Part shown: positions 1-10,779 of the stretch, piece after piece | Position numbering within the stretch: the stretch's first letter is position 1 | Layout of the letters: each line of letters opens with the position of its first letter | Origin: Delphinapterus leucas | Lineage: Eukaryota > Chordata > Mammalia > Artiodactyla > Monodontidae | Assembly (NCBI RefSeq): GCF_002288925.2 | Contig: NW_022098058.1 | Coordinates: 72,021-136,020 of the forward strand | Reading direction: 5' to 3' | Length of the DNA: 64,000 nt | Translations under genes and position numbers: made by a program | Notes under the pieces: model-generated | Told to the model about the DNA's origin: nothing | The model's input: only the letters and a program-made list of their open reading frames with translations | Databases searched by the model: none

Positions 1-50
1 TGCTCAGTAGAAGTGATTTGGTTTTTCATCATTAAAAATCGTGTTAGCTG
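1..50 (-). mobile_element. Old L1 ORF2 fragment, left piece (split by insertion)
   Basis: This short stretch reads as antisense L1 ORF2 and continues directly into the antisense ORF2 sequence that resumes near 470. The words before position 50 (ending gttagctgt) and after 470 (starting ggtttcatag) are adjacent in ordinary mammalian L1s, so the two pieces were one element. The join is inferred from recalled family sequence. Confidence 0.6.
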
Positions 51-470
51 TAACATGGATGGGCTTAGACATTATCGTACTAAATTAAGTCAGAAAGAGA
101 AAGACAAACACCACATGATGTCACTTATATGTGGAATCTAAAATACGATACAAATGAATTTATCTACGAAACAGAAACAGACTCACAGACATAGAGAACA
201 GACTTGTGGTTGCCAAGGGGAGGGGAAGTGGGGGAGGGACGGATTGGGAGTTTGGGGTTAGCAGATGCAAGGCAGTATATACAGAATGGATAAACAACAG
301 GTCCTACTGTATAGCACAGGGTACTTTATTCAATACCCTGTAATAAACCATAATGGAAAAGAATATGAAAAAGAATGTAAATATGTGTATAACTGAACCA
401 CTTTCTCGTGCAGCAGAAATTCACACAACATTGTAAATCAGCTATACTTCAATTTAAAAAAATCACCTTA
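50..470 (+). mobile_element. 5'-truncated L1, ORF2 C-terminus and 3'UTR
   Basis: The first ~90 bases encode the extreme C-terminus of L1 ORF2, ending at a stop near 141. The L1 3'UTR follows: a G-rich tract near 215-240, a tgtatagcacaggg segment near 308, and the conserved terminal block with tatacttcaat before a short A run near 460. It is 5'-truncated, the usual outcome of target-primed reverse transcription. It sits inside an older L1 of opposite orientation. No clean target-site duplication is visible. Confidence 0.8.
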
Positions 471-1250
471 GGTTTCATAGATACTCTTTGTCAGTTTGAA
501 GAATTCCCTTCCTGAATTTGTTGAGAATTTTTTTCTCTTATCATAAATGGGTGATGAATGTTTTCAAGTGCTTCTTCTGCATGTTTTGAGCTGATCATGT
601 GTTTTTTTGTCTTTTATTCTAGCAATATGGTATATTACATTAGGTGATTTTCAAATGTTAAAACAACCTTGAATTCCTGATATAAATTTGTTTGTTTACT
701 CATGGTGAATAGTCTTTTTTTACTGATGGATTTTACTTGCTCATTTTGTTAAGACCTTCGTGTCTCTGTTCATGAGGGATATTGGTCTACAGTTTTCTTT
801 TCTTCTAATTCTTCTGGTTTTAGAATCATAATGTTCGCATCATAAAATGACTTGAGAAGTGTTCCCTCCTCTTTTTTTCTGAAAAAGTCTATGCAGGATA
901 AGGATTCTTCCTTAATAAAGGAAAAAAAAATGTCTGATAGAATTCAACAGGAAAGCCTAGACTTTGGGCCTAGACTTTTATTTGTGAAAAGGTTTGTTTA
1001 TTCGTCCGTTTCTTTAACTTCTAGTACAATGTCTTCATTTTATATGGGTCAATTCAGATTTCCTATTTTTTCTTGAGATCTGTTTGGTAATTCCTGTCTT
1101 TCTAGGAATTTGTTGATTTTGTCTAAATTGACTGATTTGCTAGCATCAAGTATTTCATAATATTTCCTTATCGTCCTATTAATTTCTGTAGGGTTGAGAG
1201 TAATGTCCTCACTTCATTCATGGTTTTGGAGATTTCTAGTTTTCTCCTTT
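470..1250 (-). mobile_element. Old L1 ORF2 (reverse transcriptase region), right piece
   Basis: Read on the minus strand, this is decayed L1 ORF2 covering part of the reverse transcriptase region. Recognisable antisense words include gatcatgtg near 592, attacatta near 633 and gatattggtcta near 778. Many substitutions and small indels leave no usable reading frame, so it is much older than the L1 at 50-470 that interrupts it. Confidence 0.75.
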
Positions 1251-1950
1251 TTCCTGGGAAGAGAAGGGATGGTCTAAAACTGTAATAACCCAGGTGAGAG
1301 AAGTGCTTCTAAAGTCAGACAATGGAGGGGAAATGGCGGCCGACATGTGGACATGAGAAAGATTTCAGGACAAGAAGAATCAGACCTCAGTGAGGGAAGG
1401 GTCAAGGGTGTTTCCCAAATTACTGGGTTGCCCCGCCGCCCAGGATAATGTTGATGCCGTTTTCACAAATCTTTGGACCCTAAGAGAGGAAGTCAACTTG
1501 ACGGCACAGATCAGTTGGTTTTACAGCTAAAATGCAAATGCCTTATCTGAGAGAGGCAACCAGTTTGCACAAAACCGCAGATTCAACCACGAGCTTCCTT
1601 ACAGGGAGCGAGTGACGACGGCATCGTAACAGGTTAGTCTGGAGGACACCACGAACGGGAGCAGACCTGCAGGATACCTGCAGGAATCAGGATGTTTGTC
1701 TGCTCCCAGGAGCCTTTGCTCTCCTTCAGGGCTGACACTCCATTTGTGGCGTTTTATATATTGCTCCCTTATCAGACAGTTCATTATAGTCTTCACAGAA
1801 GGGCACAAAATACAGTATGTGAGACCAAGTCACACCTAGAGAAAGAGCACCATGGAGGGGGGTATCACTGTGTTCACCACGCTTTTAATTTTCTAAATTC
1901 TGATGCTTTGATAGGTGGGACCTTGCTGATCCAGCAAGGACTGCCATCAC
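1250..1950. other. Unassigned sequence, no gene seen
   Basis: No repeat family or coding exon is recognised with confidence. Two overlapping short frames (1599-1808 minus, 1692-1976 plus) have no recognisable domain. The segment precedes an LTR-like stretch, so part of it could be decayed retroviral sequence, but I cannot show that. Confidence 0.3.
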
Positions 1951-1954
1951 CCCC

Positions 1955-2450
1955 ATCCTCCAACCCAGGGTGGTAGATTCCCAGAGAAAGCAAACAACTG
2001 ACCTTCAAGCTTGCACAGCCTGTGCCAACCAACCATCCACAGCCCACACGCCCACCACTTTTTTTTTTTTTATGAGGCTCTCACACTCCAGGCCACTATC
2101 CACCTGTCCTAATCATCCTAGGGGAGGAACCAGAAGACCAGGGACAGCTCCTGCACTCCAGAGCCCACTGAAATGCCTCAAACCAGCCAATCCTAACCCG
2201 GTTACCCAGCCTCACCCCTTCTTTCCCCCAAAACCACAATAAAGGCTCTTGCACACATTTCCCCCACTTGCCTCTGCCTCCTGACCTACTCCTCCCACAC
2301 TTTCTTCCCTCTCTGTGGACCTCCACAGCATGGTACGCCCCCTTCCTCTCGGCATCTGTGAGTAACCAATTATGTGTTCAATGGCCACCATCTGATCTGT
2401 TGGCCTTGTCATACCTAAATAAAAATAAAACCTATATTTTAAAAGAATCA
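1955..2450 (+). mobile_element. LTR-like segment (possible class I ERV LTR)
   Basis: A pyrimidine- and CCC-rich segment carries an AATAAA at 2238-2243 followed by C/T-rich sequence, the usual arrangement around the R/U5 border of gamma-retroviral LTRs. Boundaries and subfamily are uncertain and no flanking duplication was found. It could also be unrelated C-rich DNA. Confidence 0.35.
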
Positions 2451-2469
2451 ATGAGTAATTTCTCCTGCA

Positions 2470-3670
2470 CTGTGAGAATAAATTAGGTCTATAAGTGCCC
2501 GAGGCACCGAGGAATATGCCTGTACATATTCAGGGCAATTTTTTTTCGCCATTACTAACTCCCCATCCTGGCTGCATCACAGAGCTTTTAAATAAAATGT
2601 TCTCCACAAAAGTAGAGTGGAAATGACCCTTAGAAAATGTTTGGGGCCTAATACTGGCAAATTTTACTTCTGGCAAATCCCAGAGGCTATTAGGAGATTG
2701 ATTACAAAACAAAGCTACCCTATTGCCGTATTTACTGGATGCAGTCTCAGCCTTTTCTCCTGCTGGGGCAGAAAGAGTGGGCGGGGCAGGACCAAGAGGG
2801 CAGGAGCTAATGTGCCCCAGTCGTGGTGGTGTTGATCCCCTGCTGCATCCGAGTATTATGTAACATGTTCAGTGAGGTCACAGCACAAAGCACACCAAGT
2901 TACCGGTGCGTGTTTGAGGGCACGTGGCAGACGGAGGGGAGGAACTTTAAATAACGCAGGTGATCTTATCTGATCCGGTCAATGAACATAAATGTCCCAA
3001 TAGGAGAACGAGATGGGAGTGTTTCTCTGCTATATCCACCATCATTTATATTTCCTACATGCCTCTTACAATAGGAATCCATGTCTCTCACATGCTAAGT
3101 GAAATGTACTTGAAAATGACAGTAGATGTTTATCTCAGTAGGGTGCATCACATTTACCTGTTTGTTGATCAAGCAAAGGAGCACTGACTAGGTGTGATGC
3201 TGCCAGAAAAAACTTGCTAAGAGTAACTTATTTTGAGATAGCACATTATGAGCAATTTTTTTCAGAAGTCAAGGGTGACTCTCCCGGATGTTCACCATTC
3301 AACTGACTTTAGAACCTAAACTTCAAGCCAGGTCAGACTTTGCTATATTTGGCACTCACCAGGGGCCAGCGAGGAGGCTCGGCAATACGGAACACAAAGG
3401 AGTGTGTGGGCCGTGTGCCCTCTAAGCTGACTGACTCACTCTGGCAAGGGCACGAACAAGTCCAACAAAAATGGTCCAAATCTAGAGAAAACGTCACATG
3501 AGAGGAATACCCAATATATGTTATCTCAGTGGAATCCTGATAAACAGACTGAGTTTCCACAAGAGGAGAGGAGAATAAAGGGAACCCTGGGTTTGTGAAA
3601 TTTAAGGGAAGAGAGAAAGAATATCGGAGAAATATATTTGTCTGTCCACTCTATGTGAGCATGTAAACTA
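2470..3670. other. Unassigned sequence, no gene seen
   Basis: This is unique-looking sequence with several short open frames on both strands, none with a recognisable domain or splice context. A GC-richer patch lies near 2760-2830. I see no confident repeat. Confidence 0.3.
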
Positions 3671-3674
3671 GTAA

Positions 3675-4265
3675 AAGAATAGAGAAATTCAGCAGCTTCC
3701 ATGATCACTGCAAGTGTGCAGATACAATGAGCCTGCAGTACCACTTCTGGGCACACTAGAGATACACTCCTACATATGCATGAAAGATCACATGCATTTT
3801 CCCCACAGCTTTGCAAAAATGAGAACACAGCCCAATTACCTACCAGCAGGTGAATGGATGAACAGACATACAGTAGGGAGTAGTGCTTAACGGCAATGAA
3901 GTCGAACTCCTTGGAACAGCTGGCTAGACCTCAATAAATATGGTTGAGGGAAAAAAGAAAATTATGGAATTATACACACTGTATGATGCTATTAATGTGA
4001 ACTAAAATAAACCTAGAACAAGACCATGTATTATTAAATTAACAGTATGCAACAAAACCAAAACAGTGGTTACTTCTGGGGAAGGTAAGAGGAAATCAGG
4101 ATTGGCAAGGATCATTTTAAAAACTTTAATTTTATCTGTAAACACCCCTTCTCTTTTGGAGTATTTCCTATATCACTTTTGTAATTTGCTACATCACTTT
4201 TACAATTTTAAAAATTATATAAACATAGTAATTACATACAGACATGTATTTTAAAAAACTGGAAG
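3675..4265 (+). mobile_element. Old L1 3' end (ORF2 tail plus 3'UTR)
   Basis: This segment follows the order of the end of old mammalian L1s: a diverged ORF2 tail (the 'cacttctgggcac' word near 3741, then the 'gtgaatggatgaa' word near 3849), then a 3'UTR with tggttacttctgggg near 4067 and an AT-rich end. Heavy divergence implies an ancient (L1M-type) insertion. Confidence 0.65.
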
Positions 4266-4269
4266 TAGT

Positions 4270-5500
4270 ATGACAATGACCAACAAAGATTAATTCCAAA
4301 TAGAACTGTGAATGCCATCTTGTGTCTTGTACTTTTCAGATTTCTTCTCCATCAATCAAAACTCTACCCTTCCCTAATAAAAAAAATATAATTAAAATTT
4401 GAAAGCATGAAGTGAAGCTGGAGGCCAGCAGAGAGGATGATTTGATGGGAACCCCATGGGGAGGAAACCAGAAGATGGGGGTCAAAAAGATAAATTGGTA
4501 CTTGGTTCCCAAAGTCTTTAAATGTGAGGTTAACAAGTTTACACTTCATCCTTTGCCCACTGGGAAGCATTTCTGAGCTGGAGAACGTCATGGATCAAAA
4601 AATAAATCAATAACCATTCTTCGCCCCTACCTCTCAAAGGGTAATCTATTCAGCATAATCTCCGACTTGATAGAACTCTGAGGCATTCAGATGCTGGGCA
4701 GGAGCTCTAAGATACGTTCTCTTTTCTCCAAGGGGGTTACTGTTTAAGGAAGGATTTAGATTCTTAAGACTTTAAAAAACACTTTAAGAACTGCCCCTTC
4801 CGCTCCTGGCTCACCCTTATTCTGTAGCCTGAACGATCCTAAAAGACGCTTGAAGATGATGTAGTTTTTTCAACTACAAGTAGTTGAAGGCATGTAGTGG
4901 GCATGTTCAGCCATCAGCAGGGAAAAACACCATCACTTTTCTTTCATCTACGTGGTCCCCCAGGTCCTGCCTTTTAAAGCAGAAGTGAGCAGTAAACTCT
5001 GCCGTGAAAGTAACAAAACAATTACTAAGAGGATGACCAGAAAAAAAAAAATCAGCTAACCTCGTTCCTGAAAGCCCAGGATGTTGCTGCCAACTTAACT
5101 GACACTGAACAGTAGAAAACTGTTAGACACAGACCCAGTTAGATTTCCAGGTTTCACCACGTGTCAAGTGCACATGATTTAGCCCCAAAGTACACTACAG
5201 AAAGAAAGAAACAAACAGTTCATAGGAAAGCATTAAACATGAAACATTATCAACCAGAAGGAAGGGTCTGCTAATGGTCTCCTTGTCTTTCAGACTTAAA
5301 ATAGCTCCATCCTTAACTGTCTTCTCTATGCATCTTCCAAACTTTGCTCAAAATGGCCAAAGAGAGAATGGCAAGAAAACAGCCTGGAGAAATAAGACTA
5401 AGACAAAATTAAAAGGAAGTGATAAGAACCAGAGAGTGAAGGACATCGTCACGCAGTCAAGCACCCGCTAGCTACCTGCCTGACCACGCACTAGGGCACT
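4270..5500. other. Unassigned sequence, no gene seen
   Basis: Mixed-composition unique-looking DNA. An A run lies at 5040-5051. Short frames such as 4364-4591 minus and 5274-5471 plus show no recognisable domain. Confidence 0.3.
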
Positions 5501-5509
5501 TCATAACTG

Positions 5510-5910
5510 ATGCCTTTCAACCTGCACACCCGTTACTGTTCATCCATTCTTCCACCTGCTGTAAGCCAGGCACTCTTCTGTGCTCTGGGCATCAGTGGTG
5601 AAGCGAACAAAATCCCTGCCTCGAGCTTCCCTGGTGGCGCAGTGGCTGAGAGTCCGCCTGCCGATGCAGGGGACACAGGTTCGTGCCCCGGTCTGGGAAG
5701 ATCCCACATGCCGCGGAGCGGCTGGGCCCATGAGCTGTGGCCGCTGAGCCTGCGCGTCCGGAGCCTGTGCTCCACAACAGGAAAGGCCACAACAGTGAGA
5801 GGCCCGCGTACCGCAAAAAAAAAAAAAAAAAGAAAAAAATCCCTGCCTTCATGGAGCTTACTTTCCAGTGGGGGGAAGAGCTCATGCAGAGGTGAGGAGA
5901 CCAAATCCTG
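5510..5910 (+). repeat. Ancient interspersed repeat split by a SINE
   Basis: The words around the SINE (ccaggcactcttctgtgctc at 5569, and catggagcttac after it) are typical of an old mammalian interspersed repeat. The SINE and its duplicated target split it. The family is not named because I cannot separate L2-like from other ancient families here. Confidence 0.35.
5622..5835 (+). mobile_element. CHR-type SINE (short cetacean form)
   Basis: The element has a tRNA-Glu-like head with Pol III box A (tggcgcagtggctgaga) and box B (ggttcgtgcccc), a GC-rich body and an A-rich tail. It is flanked by a perfect 13-bp target-site duplication, aaaatccctgcct, at 5609-5621 and 5836-5848. Near-full length and low divergence imply a recent L1-mediated insertion. 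Long open frames over it on both strands are SINE translations. Confidence 0.95.
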
Positions 5911-6330
5911 AGTGTAAGTAACTTGCCTAAGGTCCCGGTCCATACTCCCTCTTTGAGATATTCTCCTATCATCTGAAGGGACCACGATAAAGTCACTTGA
6001 CAGAGGCCATTTTAGTAGACTTACACTCACAGTGGGCCTCTGTCTTACAGAAAGGAAATTTGTTGGAAGAGCCAGCAGGCAGCTTATTTTCTGAACCTGA
6101 GTGAAATACAAAATACTGTCACTGGAGGGCAAGTGGATATATGCCTTTTTTAAAAAAGAAAAGACAACACCACATTCTTGTAAACAGAAGGCCCTTGAAT
6201 GGGCCCATATTTACTACATGATTCTCATTTTCACTAAAATTATATGCAGAACTGTGACTGACAAGTGTTATCCTAACACATCTCTTACCAAGCATTAGAC
6301 AAAGTTGAGATGTCAAATTACAATGTGAAG

Positions 6331-6647
6331 GGCTTCCTTGGTGGCACAGTGGTTAAGAATCCACCTGCCAGTGCAGGGGACACGGGTTCGAGTCCTGGTC
6401 TGGGAAGATCCCACATGCCGCGAAGCAACTAAGTCCGTGAGCCACAACTACTGAGCCCACGTGCCACAACTACTGAGCCTGCGCGCCTAGAGCCCGTGCT
6501 CCGCAACAAGAGAAGTCACCGCAATGAGAAGCCCGTGCACCACAACAAAGAGCAGCCCCCGCTCACCGCAACCAGAGAAAGCCCGCGCGCAGCAACAAAG
6601 ACCCAACGCAGCCAATCAATCGATCAATAAATAAATTTATTTAAAAA
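6331..6647 (+). mobile_element. CHR-type SINE (long form)
   Basis: The same tRNA-derived head as the short SINEs is followed by a longer body with repeated acaactactgagcc words and an aataaataaa-rich tail instead of pure poly(A). A 15-bp target-site duplication with one mismatch flanks it: aattacaatgtgaag at 6316-6330 and aattacagtgtgaag at 6648-6662. It is a different subfamily from the ~215-bp copies. Confidence 0.93.
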
Positions 6648-6944
6648 AATTACAGTGTGAAGCCTCTTTCCGTCAAAACCACAGGTGCATGGGCTCCTCA
6701 CACTTGATTTTAATAATAAAGATGATAATGCATTATGCTTAAGGGAAACTGGATTTTTGCCGTCCTCCTCCCTTCCTGCCTGAGGAACGCCCACTCTGCT
6801 TTCCGGTTCAGCTCACTTCCCTTCCCAGCCTTCCCTGTCTCCCCTTTCCCGGGGGCTCTTGCTGTTTCTCGCAGGCTGTGTGTGTGCTATGGGCAGCTGT
6901 CGCTCACAGCACACACACGGCTTGAATAATAACCTCTAGAGACT

Positions 6945-7120
6945 GAGCATCTACCTGGCCCAGGCACTTCTCACTGGTCACTCTCTGAATCTTCACCATC
7001 ACCGCGAGGGGAGAAAGTTAGGCCTTCCCCACTTGATGCATGGAATAAACTGAAGCCCAGAGCGGCGGGGTGGCTGCAGCCCCGTACCTGAACTGCTAGC
7101 ACGGTCACCTGTTAGCAGAT
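6945..7120 (-). mobile_element. MIR fragment
   Basis: Read on the minus strand, it keeps the MIR core order. On the plus strand this appears as a 'gcatctacctggcccagg' start, then 'gaatcttcaccatcac', then 'taaactgaagcccagag'. It is strongly decayed. Confidence 0.6.
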
Positions 7121-7134
7121 GTTTTTACGAGTGT

Positions 7135-7235
7135 ACGCAACTCCAGGGCAGGGATCATCAACGCACCCTTAGTGGGGTACTATTCTGTCCGCCATATGTC
7201 ACATGCTCTATAAATGTGAGTGAACAAATGCTCTG
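7135..7235 (+). mobile_element. Probable L2 3' tail fragment
   Basis: The order ctccagggcagggatc, then acatgctctataaatg, then gtgaacaaatg matches the L2 3' end, but it is short and diverged. Confidence 0.4.
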
Positions 7236-7370
7236 AGAACTCTCATAATATCTCCTTTTCAGGGCTGTGGTCACTATAAAATGACATGTGAGAAATGCCT
7301 GGTTGCATGGCTGGCAGAGAATATATGCTTAAAAAATTCTAATAACTATTATTAGCATGTCGTTGGTCTT

Positions 7371-7870
7371 ATGATAGCATGTTGGTCAGCTGTTAGCCTA
7401 ACTTCAAATTCAAGTTCTTCTCTGTGGTCCCGCAAGATCTGGTCTCTGCCTAAATCTCCAAATCTGTCTTTATTCCAACTCCCAAGCCACACCAGTCACC
7501 TTTCTACTCCTCAGATATGCTGGTTGGTCCCTGCCTCAGAGTCTAATACCTGCTCTGCCTTTGGTCTGGACCACTATTTTCTAGCTCGCCACGGCTACTA
7601 CTTCTCATTATTTAAGTCTCATTTCAGCTGTAACCTCCTCAGAAAAACCTTCCCTGGTTACCCTGGAGTCTCAACCCCTTGCTTTCCTCCTAAGTCCAGT
7701 CTGAGATTCTTTCATCCATCTGTTGACTTGTTTTTCTTTCTCTCTTCTTCAACTAGAAGTTTTATAAGGGCTGGTTCCCTGCCTGCTTGTGTGGATCATT
7801 AATTCAGTGCAATGCTTTACACACAGTAGGCCATCACTAAATGTTTTTTGATTGGAAGGATGGATATATA
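7371..7870 (+). mobile_element. L2 LINE 3' end
   Basis: The segment follows the L2 (CR1-clade) 3' region: gtaacctcctcagaaaa near 7631, ccttccctgg near 7650, tagaagttttataagggc near 7754, and cacacagtaggccatcac with an 'aaatgttttttgattg' end. The family is ancient in mammals. The open frame at 7371-7802 is a chance frame within it. Confidence 0.75.
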
Positions 7871-7949
7871 GACACAAGAACAAATAATTACCATATGTGA
7901 AAACTTGAAGCCTGGAAAACAAAAGGGAGCCTGAGAAAAGAATGGGCAG

Positions 7950-8105
7950 TGTTCTAGGTTGAATTGTGTTCCCCCAAATGGTATGTTGAAGTCCTAACGC
8001 TAGCACCTGTGAATGTGACCTTTGCAGGTGTAATCAAGTTAACATGAGATCATTAGAATGGGCCCTAATCCAATATGACCGCTATCTTTATAGGGAGAAG
8101 AAAAT

Positions 8106-8141
<36 letters not shown>

Positions 8142-8402
8142 GAGAATGCCAGGTGAAGACACAGGCACAGAGGGGAGACAGTGATGTAAAAAAAGAAGCA
8201 GAGACTGGAGTGACGCTGCCACAAACCAAGGAGCTTCCCGAAGTCTAGTCCTTCCCTAGAGCCTTCATCCAGAGCATGACCCTGGCTAACACTGTGATTT
8301 TGGACCTGTAGTGTCCACTGCTGTGAGAGAATGCATTTGTTTTTTTCTTTAAGACACCCTTTTTGTGGTACTTTGTTTCTGTAGCCCTAGGAAACTAACA
8401 CT
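7950..8402 (+). mobile_element. MLT1-type ERVL-MaLR LTR
   Basis: The start (gttgaattgtgttcccccaa), the middle (taatcaagttaacatgag, then gggccctaatccaatatg) and the end (tttgtggtactttgtttctg, then ggaaactaacac) follow MLT1-class LTRs in the right order. A CA microsatellite has expanded within it at 8109-8141. No internal MaLR sequence adjoins it, so it is probably a solo LTR. Confidence 0.85.
8109..8141 (+). repeat. (CA)16 microsatellite
   Basis: About 16 uninterrupted CA dinucleotides inside the MLT1 LTR. Perfect repeats of this length are usually length-polymorphic. Confidence 0.97.
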
Positions 8403-9410
8403 GGTGGCCAGAATGTTGTAAGGAGATACATACAAGTTTGCAATCAACCATAGGGGCTTGGAGCCCCAGCTGTGATAATGCAAGATGCCTGTCTTCTGCC
8501 CTTGTCTATACAGGGTAACACTCCCTCTCAGAAAAAGAAACATTTGTTTCCCCGCTCCAAAAGTCCAACTAAACAAGCAACAGAGCTCTCAAAGCCAGGA
8601 TAATACTGGCCTTTCCTTCCACTGCCATGACAACCGCTGCTGACCTCCATCCTCGGGGCTGGGTGTGGTGGAGACTCAGGCTGACTCCCATCCCAGTCTC
8701 TGCAGCCCGGGGCTGGCTCTCCAGGCCTCCCAATGCTGCAGCCAATATTGCCAAGGCTGTGCGCGATACCCCTAGTGCCACCTCAGGCCTTGGCAGGTCC
8801 TGGTCCAGGGAGAGCTAAGAGCTCCCGTTCAACACTTAAAATACTTAGCACCAAAGCCCACTCTTTCACCAAAGCTCAGGTCCCATCCCCAGAAGTTAAG
8901 CCTGCTACTCTACGAAGTAGATTCAGTCACTAGACCCTTAACTTACTCTTTAGTTCCTATTTGCCAAATTGTGAATTTATCTGGAATCCACTGTACCACA
9001 TACCCCTCTGAGCGGAGCTGAGAGAGTCACGTGCGAAAGTCAGACCAGCATTCAAACCCAAGCTCGGCCCAGTTAACTTCCTTGGGCCACACATGTTCTC
9101 ATCTGTAAATGGACACAGAACGGCTATGAGAGAGCAGACAGCACTGCCTCGTAACCGAGACCTGACATTGGTCTTGGCTGTACTGTTTCCCATCTTCCTA
9201 ATGACGCTGAAACGTCAGCCTGCGAGCTCAGAAATATTTACTTTCAGGGTCCATTTAAGCAGACATCAAGGGCTAGGGCTGGGTATTTGCGTAGCTCAGC
9301 TTTGCATGAATCCAGTACAAGTCGTCCTCCGACATGGAGAGGAAAAGAGGATCCCAAGGGACTTGCCACTCAAGAACTGCTCTCAACTTCCTCTCATTCA
9401 AATATGAAAC
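8403..9410. other. Mostly unassigned; weak MIR near 9020-9130
   Basis: Sequence around 9045-9120 (attcaaacccaagctc, then ttctcatctgtaaatgg) resembles the plus-strand MIR core. The rest, including a GC-richer patch at 8640-8800, is not recognised. Short frames on both strands lack domains. Confidence 0.35.
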
Positions 9411-9880
9411 TGTAATAGGGAAGAACAAAACTAACTCCATATTAGATATATTTCTTTAACTTTTGTGCTCTGTTGCCTGTGCTTAGTCGTGCTGGCTGGC
9501 TCTGCCCCTTTTGGAAAAGAATGTTGCCCATAGACTGAAATATACAGGACAGCCCATTCTCAAGGCTCTGACCTTTATGAGTCCATTCAAATAAACAGTT
9601 GGTTGCAGAACAGAGAATAACATTTGTCTTGTTGGAAGTTTACAGGAACATCATGACCTGTGTGGATAACTGCAAGAACAAAGGATCCCGACACCAAGAA
9701 GTTCACAACTAACCATGCCCCTCCCTCACCTTGCCTTTAAAAGTACTTTCCTGAAACCCTTTGAGGAATTCAGGGTTTTGGGGGCACGAGTCACCTATCT
9801 CCTGGCATGGCCCCGCAATAAACCTTTCTCTGCTCCTAACTCCAACATTTCAGTTTGTTTGGCCTTACTGTGTATCAGGC
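9411..9880 (+). mobile_element. Solo ERV LTR (probably class I)
   Basis: The segment begins tgtaataggg and ends near ...tatcaggca, consistent with a TG...CA LTR of about 470 bp. A TATA-like ctttaaaag lies near 9736 and an AATAAA polyadenylation signal at 9817-9822, followed by a C/T-rich U5-like end. No gag-pol sequence adjoins, so recombination to a solo LTR is inferred. Flanks atgaaac and atgaact are only an imperfect target duplication. Confidence 0.6.
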
Positions 9881-10094
9881 ACATGAACTTGTGTTTGGAA
9901 ACAAAATTTGCACTCCACACACCACCATGATCCTTGACATGGGAAAAAGAACAAAGCCGTCAAATCTGAAAGTTTGAAAATATATGTCAACCTTCCCAAT
10001 GCAATGTACCATCTTGGGAAGAGGATGCACGTGGGTTTTGGAGGCAGAAGATCCAGTGTTATTTTTGGACCAGGTCTGTAAGAGTGAACAGCAA

Positions 10095-10290
10095 GCAATG
10101 GTAACAAGAGCAGGCAGCATTCACTGGGCCAATCCCTATACCCAGCACCTTCTACAGATTAGCTCTTTGACTCTTCATAAGAACTCCATGAGATTGGTAC
10201 TATATTGTCCCCATTGTACAGATGAGGAAAGTGAGGTACACAATATGTGATTCCAGGGTCCTTGCTCTTCACCACCTCCAACACTGCTTC
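10095..10290 (-). mobile_element. MIR fragment
   Basis: On the plus strand it shows the reverse MIR core: gactcttcataagaactc, then ccccattgtacagatgagg, then aaagtgaggtacac. Orientation is minus relative to the MIR consensus. Confidence 0.75.
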
Positions 10291-10546
10291 CCTAAGGACG
10301 ACGACACGGTTTGGGGCACCCACCCTGTTCCATGCTAGGTGCTTTCCAAGCTTACCTGCCTGAGGCAGACTATGAGAAGATACCACCAACCTATCTGACA
10401 AGTGTGAGGTCATGCTCAAAAGCATACATTTTAAAGCGTTTTGCAAGCCATCAACTTTTTTTAACAAACCATATACTATAATTAAACCATATAAAATAAT
10501 TTAAAATATTAAAAAGAATTACTGGTGTCCCCAGTGGAAAACACTG

Positions 10547-10550
<4 letters not shown>

Positions 10551-10578
<28 letters not shown>

Positions 10579-10765
10579 GTTCGGGCCTCTCACTGTTGTG
10601 GCCTTTCCCGTTGCAGAGCACAGGCTCCGGACGCGCAGGCTCAGCAACCATGGCTCACGGGCCTAGCCGCTCGGCGGCATGTGGGATCTTCCCGGACCGG
10701 GGCACGAACCCGTGTCCCCTGCATCGGCAGGCGGACTCTCAACCACTGTGCTACCAGGGAAGCCC
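10551..10765 (-). mobile_element. CHR-type SINE (short form)
   Basis: Poly(T) at the left and the reverse complement of the tRNA-like head (ending ggaagccc) at the right mark a minus-strand copy. A perfect 11-bp target-site duplication, aacactgcaat, flanks it at 10540-10550 and 10766-10776. Open frames here on both strands are SINE translations. Confidence 0.95.
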
Positions 10766-10779
10766 AACACTGCAATATT

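Noticed and set aside
2096..2326. Arg/Gly-rich minus-strand frame
   Set aside because: It arises from the C-rich LTR-like segment read antisense; compositional, no domain.
5533..6132. 199-codon minus-strand open frame and its overlapping plus-strand frames
   Set aside because: The frame runs through the CHR SINE and its poly(A), and similar peptides recur at every SINE copy. It is a SINE translation, not a gene.
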